Source of the DNA: Jacaranda mimosifolia
Taxonomy: Eukaryota; Streptophyta; Magnoliopsida; Lamiales; Bignoniaceae
Direction of reading: 5' to 3'
Length of the DNA: 64,000 nucleotides
NCBI GenBank assembly: GCA_018894105.1
Contig: CM032125.1
Coordinates: 33,527,032 to 33,591,031 of the forward strand
Made by a program: the position numbers and the translations under genes. Within the stretch, counting starts at the first letter, position 1. Every line of letters starts with the position of its first letter. A model generated the notes under the pieces. The model searched no databases. It had not been told where the DNA came from and saw nothing but the letters and a program-made list of their open reading frames with translations. This document shows, in pieces, positions 57,431 through 64,000 of this stretch.

Positions 57431-57755
57431 ACTCCGAGTTTGGGTGTATCGGATTGGGTTAGATTAGACATAATTTGGCTCATTTGGGTTGAATGCAAAA
57501 TGAGCGAACTCAATATGATTTTAAATATGCGGATAGAAAATGAGTTGAGTTCAAAATGAATTTAATTAAAAAAAATTCTTTTTTGATTCATTTTACTAAT
57601 TTGAAGACAATAGTAATGTTAATATTTTTTTTATACTTTATTCAATACAATTTACAGTTTTTTTATTTTTTGATTTGTAAATTTACACTTTTTATCATTT
57701 AAATGACTTTTCAAAGTCTTTATTGACCTCCAAAAATTCAAATTGTATTAGCTTT
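57431..57755. repeat. Spacer unit shared with 23832-24140
   Basis: Ends in ccaaaaattcaaattgtatt. The match to 24117-24140 breaks exactly where the Myb/SANT-like relic begins. Confidence 0.65.
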
Positions 57756-58286
57756 GCAACATCGCCGTGCAATACTCATAATGCGGTAGCCCATGCTCAA
57801 TGATGTGTGAATGGTTTGGATGTTCCTATTTTGTAAAAAATGCATGTCAAAATAATGCGAATCAAAGCTATGAGGTTGGTTGAGTGTAATGACAACGAAA
57901 AGAATTAGTTGATGATTTACCGACATCTATTGCTGAATTCGTGTTGGGGATTCAGTGAGAATATTTCTTTCATTATCCCATCGATAACCAGTCTGCTTAG
58001 TAAGTAAGTCATGGAATAAACGCCATGCCACTCGAAATCGACACCACTTGGTTTTACACTGTTGAACATTGTATTTGTATCGACCAAAGGTACGTGCATT
58101 TAATTTGTTGCAGATTCTTCCCCAAACGAAGCTCAAGAAAGTAGTTGTCAATAGTTGGCCATTAACGAACTCTTTATAGCATAACTCAATGAATGCAGTC
58201 TCATTTTCAATGGGCCAACACGTGTGGGAACCCGTTGGGTTATGACGCGAAGACATATTAGAAGGCTCGTTTTCAATTGAATCCAT
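57756..58286 (-). pseudogene. Myb/SANT-like DNA-binding domain relic
   Basis: From ATG 58286 an open frame of 119 codons: a polar lead, then ENETAFIELCYKEFVNGQL, FVWGRICNKLNARTFGRYKY, CKTKWCRFRVAWRLFHDLLT and KQTGYRWDNE. The spaced tryptophans and the K-x-KW...WR pattern are those of the plant Myb/SANT-like family (Myb_DNA-bind_3), found in host proteins and as the accessory protein of PIF/Harbinger transposons. After a stop, other frames hold traces (HGLPHYEYCTAMLQ) of the conserved downstream motif, at about 57765-57810. No nearby transposase. Probably a fragment. Confidence 0.65.
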
Positions 58287-58939
58287 CTATGTTCGAAGTC
58301 ATTTTTTCCAAAGCCAAAAATTGTTATTCTTATAGTAACAATAAAATGTATGGTACTAAAGCATGACTATGTATTATAAGTATGAATTTCAAATGTATGC
58401 CTCATCATATTAACTTAAAAAAGTAGTGTACCTTAAAATGTAATATACCTCTGCCTATTAATATTATCCAACCACTTATATATAATATATTTACCAAATA
58501 ATACAATATACCCTTATGTTAGTAACAGTATACTTTTTTTTTTAATGTTGTTTTCTTTTCATTTTCTTCACTAGAATTTAAAGTTGAAAATAGAATTTAT
58601 CCGGTGTCCTATTCCAAAATATTTTATATGTCAAAAGATAAATTCAAACATTTCTCTCCAAATACTTTATTAAAATATTCACCAATCGAGAAAAAACAAT
58701 ATATGTATATATATGTATATATATGTTTATTATTTTGAATGCTTCGCCAAATCAAAAATTATTTTGATTGAGTTGATATATGAACTTTTTCAAACCAAAT
58801 GAAAGTATCAAGATGCATTTGGACACATTTTTATTGAAAACAGGAAAAAGAAAAGTCCATTGTACTTTATATAGTATACGCCCACTGACATAAGAGATAT
58901 AGAGAGTAATAATATAAGTAACATATATAGTGCCAGATA
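58287..58939. other. AT-rich spacer
   Basis: No gene seen. (TA)n/(TATATG)n tracts near 58700. Confidence 0.5.
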
Positions 58940-59596
58940 TTATTTTATACTTAAATTTAATCTATGAACTTAAAAATTATTTATATCGAATCAAATTTAT
59001 ATTAATAATAACTTTATATATATATAAATTACAAATATGTGAATGAACAATAACAACTAAATAATTTTCTTCATTAAAAATTAAACTAAATTAATAAAAC
59101 TAATAAAGTTAATAGATTGGGATAGCAATTTAAAAAAAAAAAGGAAATAGCAATAGCAACCGTCGAACATTTTTCATTAATAAAATTAACAATATTAAAA
59201 TTAATAGTGGAATAAATATTTTTTTATAAAAATAGTTAATAAAATTAATTTTGCTAATGAATAAATTCTATTAATAAAAATTTTATTAATGAATGAAAAA
59301 AATGAAAATAAAGATTAACTAATTTAATTTTAATAATTAAATCAAACTAAATATAGAACAAGTTTTTTTTAATTTTTTTTATTATCGTATGCCAAATAAT
59401 ATTTCTAGTATATATTGAGAAAAGAAGTATATATATTAAAAACATAAGTCAAATAAACAAGACCCAATTTGTCTTAGGTTAGATAGGGTAGGGTTAGATT
59501 ATCATCCTTTTGATTATTTTAGGGTAGGGTAGAGTTTATGATATTTTTGTTTGAGTATTTTAGAGTATGAATGTTACCTTACCCATTTACAGGCCT
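58940..59596. mobile_element. Truncated, inverted copy of the 1.1-kb AGGCCT element
   Basis: The right end reads ccttacccatttacaggcct, the inverse of the left end of 42555. The inner phrases cattcacatatttgtaat and ataaatttgattcgatataaa (minus strand) parallel 43370-43450. The GGGTAT-bearing end is missing. Confidence 0.7.
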
Positions 59597-60773
59597 AATT
59601 TAGTTAGTTGTTGACAAAGTAATTTACTTTTTCAATTTCAAAATTATAATTACCTAATCAGTTTTATATTCAAGCAAAGTTGGATTTGGTTTGATTGATG
59701 TTTGTTTCCACAAGCTAATGTATATACACTTTGTTGACTGGCAAAGCAAACTAGCATATAGTTACACCTTGATGAAACGAAGACAATTTTGTTGTTTGAA
59801 TAGCCTTGTCAACCACCTAGAGGTCAATCCGCTAGTGCTTGCTTTAATACTTCCAAGGACAAAAGCTCCACTTTAATATCACTTTTTTCTATGTGAAGAT
59901 TTTTGACTTAGTTACAATTAGAACTCAAGACAATTTTGTTTCATCCCTTGTGGCATCTGTAGGCATAAAAAAATTCGTATTTTGAAGTGTCAAATAAAAG
60001 TAATCATTCTTTGGATGGATTGAGACCAAGTTAAATTGGGTAAAAACATATATAACGACGATTTTGACCAATCACCCTTAAAATCTTAAAATTAGGAACT
60101 ACTATAATTATTCTCCCTGCACCAATAAACACACGCACAAAAAGAAAATTGAAGACTACATCATCTCTGTCTCAAGAAGAAAGAGACTGAAGATGTTCTT
60201 TCTCAAGCCACACATGCAAGAGATGAAAATAGAAGGCTGCAACAACACTTTCAATAATAACAAGATTAAATTACAAAGAAAATACTACAAGTCTCAAGAA
60301 GCTATTGGCACTAGATCAACATCATCTCTCTCCAAGTGCAGACAATCAAGAAAACAAGTAAAAGCATGAACATAATGTTCTTCTACTATGTCTATAGTGC
60401 TTGATGTAATGTCAATGGACAAAAGAAAAACTTAACACAAAGAAAGACTGGCGAAAGCAAGAAGCTAAAATACCAGATCAACAAATTTAACTGACCTCTA
60501 GCAGTTCCCTGATTTAGAGCAGCAGAAAAATAGAAAAATGAAAAACTAGAAATAAGATTTGAGCAGCATCTTTACAACATTAATTAGTAGTCATCTTTAT
60601 AATACTCAAACAACAACCCAAGGAGGAAGTACTTCATTCAAGATACATCACAATACTCATTCTAAGTAGGCAGAAACAAATATTCATGATGGAAGCCATA
60701 AAAAGTCCAAAGAAATTCATATAAAACAACATACAATAACATCTTTGCTAATTGTAAAGAAATAGAGACTTAC
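59597..60773. other. Spacer without a recognised gene
   Basis: A 61-codon frame at 59691 is not convincing. No defined repeat. Confidence 0.4.
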
Positions 60774-60893
60774 AGTAGAACTAAAGGAAGAAAATAGAGA
60801 ATCCCTCAAATCCCCCTTCTGAGAATCAACCTCTAAAGATTTGGAGTCCCCCAAATTGTCACCACAACTAGATGATGTATGGTTCGCCGTCAT
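60774..60893 (-). CDS. Candidate first coding exon, not recognised
   Basis: From ATG 60893 forty codons (MTANHTSSSCGDNLGDSKSL, then a Glu/Asp/Ser-rich run to LFSSFSST) end exactly at a good gtaagt donor. Composition is serine- and acid-rich, better than chance in this AT-rich region. I found no matching downstream exon between 60770 and 60100 and do not recognise the peptide. It may be the first exon of a gene fragment or an accident. Confidence 0.3.
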
Positions 60894-61984
60894 GCAGTGT
60901 GTTCAGTGTAAGAGGTGTTCAGTAAGTAGTGTGCAGACTGATGAGTAAAATGGTGTGAAGGTGAGTTGTGGATTGGTAAATAGAAGTATATATGAATACT
61001 AATTCAAGAGATAAATGAAATGTAACCCCATAATGCAAATAATGTTGTACTTAAAATATGGATATGATGTAACAGCAATGCAGTCAGCCTTATTTAAAAG
61101 TTGTAGAAGAGTGCTACCATGGAAGAGGCTAATAAGTCAAGACCTATGCACTTAAGTTACAAATACCATAACAGCTAGTAGTATGTGGACAAAAATGAAA
61201 AAGTAAAGGAAGAATTCAATACAAAGTTACCACACCTAAACCAGAGATGGCATAAAGTAAAATGACCATTCAAATAAACCTTACTGCCCATAGGAATGCA
61301 TGTGAACCTCGGAGATGACAAGAAAGGTCAAACTAGTTTCAAGCCTTACTATAACATAAAGCAAATAGGTCAAATAAACAATACCCATGGCACAAGAATC
61401 AATTCTCACCATGACATAAAGCAAATAGGTGAAATAAACAAAGTAGCCATCCCAACAGAATCAAATCTGAATAACACAATATAGTATCTAAAAAAGAAGC
61501 CACATAGCCACACAAAGCAGATTATAGTACATAATGCAAAACAAGACTTGGTCTAGCATATACCAGCTCTATAAGAAGTCAGTCATAGTTCACAAGAATG
61601 TAAATTTCAAAGATAAAAAGTTATGAAAAAGCCTCAAAAAATATCCACAACTCATCATTGAATGCATCTATTAACTACAACTATGCCCTGGTTCCACAAT
61701 TCAAGAATCAAAATTTAGAGTATATCATAAAAACAAGACTATAATGAAGCGAAAAAAAAAAAAATCATCAAAAAGCCAAAAATGCAGCAGTTAACTGCAT
61801 TAAGGCCTTGATATTTTCTATTTCCCAATAACTTATCCAATTTGATTTACAACGAGAGATACATAGAGTACTATGGTTAAAGATTATACTAAAATACATC
61901 ATATAGATGAATTTCTTAAAAAAGAATGAAAGAAGCAATAAAGAAATAAAAATCCAAACAAGTTCTCATACCCATTGTTCTATG
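60894..61984. other. Spacer with a short tandem repeat
   Basis: A unit of about 65 bp containing acataaagcaaataggt, then aaataaacaa, occurs twice at 61350-61442. No gene recognised. Confidence 0.45.
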
Positions 61985-62243
61985 CATTCTCAGCAACCTC
62001 CTGGTCAAATTTCCACCAGTCCGTGGTGAATGAAATACCCTTTCTTGCCAAGATATTCCTTTCCGTCTTTATAATAGAAATTCCCTAATATCCACCACAA
62101 CCTTCCTCTGCCAGTTCCTCAACGATATTTTTCGATTCTTCTGTAGCTCGCAGACAACTTTCGGCCTTTGAAGTCTTCTTTGGAGGCTTGTCTCCTTCAG
62201 AGAGTGCATCCTCCTCCTCCCTCTACTCACCCCGCTTGGACAT
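61985..62243 (-). pseudogene. KIWI/PC4-type transcriptional coactivator pseudogene
   Basis: From ATG 62243: MSKRGE, stop, REEEDALSEGDKPPKKTSKA, then in a second frame VCELQKNRKISLRNWQRKVV and VDIREF, then in a third frame YKDGKEYLGKKG, and last GISFTTDWWKF. This is the order of the ssDNA-binding PC4/p15 domain of plant KIWI-like coactivators (acidic or basic N-terminus, then N-R-x-V-x-x-R-N-W-x-G-K and K-D-G-K-x-x-x-G-K-K-G-I-S). The early stop, at least two frameshifts and the loss of the C-terminal helix mark a pseudogene. The pieces are contiguous. CT-rich leader-like DNA upstream (62500-62640 minus strand) suggests a genomic rather than a retroposed copy. Confidence 0.72.
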
Positions 62244-62700
62244 TTCTACGGTGTGAGGTGAGAAATCTGAGTTGAAGGGGGGAGTTGAATTTCAATCACA
62301 CACAACATGTTTTGTTTGAACCCATCACAAATCTTCAAATAAGGACTGCAAACCAACAGTAAACCACAAACCTGCCCACTTTTCTTCTAAAAACCCAACA
62401 CCCAGTTGTTAAAAATCTGAAGACCCACGATAATAATCCCAAACCAACACCAAAAATGTGTTAATCGGTCTCTAGATGATGGAGGAAAAGGGAGATTAAA
62501 CCGGAAAAGGAAATACATTTTCGTTCAGAGAAGGCGGAGGACTGAGAGAAAAGGCGGATCGAGCGATAGAGAAATTAGTTACAGAGAAGGAACGCGGAGA
62601 GAGTGAGACAGAGAGAGCGATGGGTGACAAACACCTCTGGAGAGTCAGATTAGGTGGGGGATAGGGTAGGGTAGGCATAGTGTTATTTTCAAATTGAATT
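62244..62700 (-). promoter_or_regulatory. Possible leader/promoter region of the KIWI-type copy
   Basis: The minus strand has ctctctgtctcactctctcc and ctctatcgctcgatccgcc, CT-rich stretches typical of plant 5' untranslated regions, and a short frame beginning near 62510. No TATA box can be placed with confidence. Confidence 0.3.
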
Positions 62701-64000
62701 GGGAAGGATTTTTTGAGGATAAAATTTAAGTATTTTAAGAAAAAATTTGAAGAACATACCTCCATTTTAAAAAATTTCTGGGGATTGAAAATTTTTTCGG
62801 GAAAACATAAGAGAACAAGGCCTTTGTAATTATTAATTTACAAATAATTAATTTCAATCATATGATATCTTTACTTTAAGAAGTATATAGTTTCATTCAA
62901 ATAATTTGATATTTGCTTTGTTCTATTTTAAATGCCAATTTATCTTTTGTTTAATTTTTTTTTAAAGATATACCCTTTATTTTAACAAAACAAACAAAAA
63001 TCTTAAATTATTTAAATTTTATATATTCTATAATATTAAATAATAAACATATCTAAAACATATCATTAGATTTAATTGAATTTATTTGTTAATTAAGATA
63101 AAATTTGAAAAATAAAAATAAAATTTAAATATATCTTTTTGATAGTATAATTTTAATAATTTTAATTTATGTCCTCAATTTATTTAATGACTTAATATAA
63201 ATTAAATAAAACAATAAAAATTTAAAGTTATTTTTTTTAATGATATAATTTAATAATTTTAAATAAATACTTAATTAAATTAAAATAACAAATATATATA
63301 AAATAATTTAACCAATTTATATATTAACTAAAAATAAAATAAATAAAATAACAAAAATAAAAAGAAGAAAACCCTCTCCCTCTCCCTCTCCCTCTCCCTC
63401 TCCTTCTTCTTCTCCCTCTCCCATAACCTTCCCCCTCCACGGCTCCACCTACACATTGACCCACCCACGCACACACAGAGATTACTCGCCCAGCCAGCTA
63501 GGGCCCTAAGCCTCGCTGCCCCCTTCCCCGGTTGCAGTCGGACTGACCATTCCCAACGGCTAGCAATTCGGACAGCCTGGTCATGGCCGCTGATTTTGGT
63601 TGGTGGGTGGGGTATATATATATATATATGTATGTATGTATTTTTTACTTTTTTTTTGTGAAAAAGAGGGACATAGATGTATGTATATATGTGTATGTCA
63701 ATGTTTATAATATTTTGAATATTTGAAAAAGGATCATTATATTATTTAATTTTTATTTTTAATTGATTTTTTAAATTTTTAATAAGGATTAATTTTTTCT
63801 GTTAATTTTCAAGAACAGTTCCTAATTGTAAGTTTTAGGATTATTATAATTTAGTTGATTAATAGGTGGGTACTAAAATATAAATAAAAAATATTATCAT
63901 AAAATATGGGAGAGATTAAATGCAATCATATGTTGAATAAATGATCAAATAAATAAGAAAAGAGTATTTAGGGTAATTGATTTAAAAAGGAGTCATTGTT
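62701..64000. other. AT-rich end of window
   Basis: A MITE-type end aagagaacaaggcc is at about 62808-62822. 63372-63425 is a (CCCTCT)n-type tract. A GC-richer stretch follows at 63425-63610 without a convincing frame. (TA)n at 63614-63630. No gene recognised. Confidence 0.4.

Overview
This is an AT-rich, gene-poor stretch of a plant nuclear genome. It is most likely from a woody eudicot; I cannot name the species. The plant assignment rests on relics of plant gene families (a TIC32-type short-chain dehydrogenase with an MWLFSRKGPS-like start, a DUF7733-type membrane protein, a KIWI/PC4-type coactivator and a Myb/SANT-like domain), a Ty1/copia retrotransposon with a tRNA-Met primer site, plant hAT and Tourist-type elements, and 2.8-kb solo LTRs of the TGTAACGACC...GTGCTACA type. 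I see no bacterial gene, tRNA gene, rRNA gene or CRISPR array. Only one protein-coding gene looks intact: a 182-codon, four-membrane-helix protein of unknown function at 35045-35593.

Layout. 1-6.1 kb holds an intron-1 remnant and then a degenerate minus-strand copy (X1) of a TIC32-like dehydrogenase pseudogene. 6.6-9.3 kb is a chain of three Tourist-like elements that share their TAA target duplications. 9.0-10.7 kb has three tRNA-derived SINE copies, and a fourth lies at 18.4 kb. 10.8-11.4 kb is a frameshifted copy of the four-helix gene. 13.3-16.1 kb and 20.5-23.3 kb are two related solo LTRs. 23.3-34.2 kb is mostly diverged repeats: first-exon relics of the four-helix gene, an LTR-like fragment with a tandem triplication, Tourist elements, and a CACTA-ended foldback element that carries organelle-like DNA. 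34.5-36.1 kb holds a foldback element, the intact four-helix gene and a tandem copy of its 3' end. 38.6-39.3 kb is a DUF7733-type pseudogene. 40.9-55.2 kb holds two more dehydrogenase pseudogenes in tandem (X2, X3). These are riddled by a complete 5.2-kb copia element, a hAT deletion derivative, two hAT-type MITEs, a 1.1-kb element with a 10-bp target duplication, and Tourist elements. 56.4-58.3 kb has further four-helix gene relics and a Myb/SANT fragment. 60.8-62.2 kb has one unassigned candidate exon and a KIWI/PC4 pseudogene.

History. Two local gene families (dehydrogenase and four-helix protein) multiplied in tandem and decayed. The three dehydrogenase copies share a nonsense codon and a frameshift, so the gene was already broken before it was copied. 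The paralogous copies serve as empty sites, which allows several transposon insertions to be placed to the base. I found no convincing new biochemical system. The most unusual object is the 1.38-kb inverted-repeat element at 32210-33589 with its GC-richer cargo.
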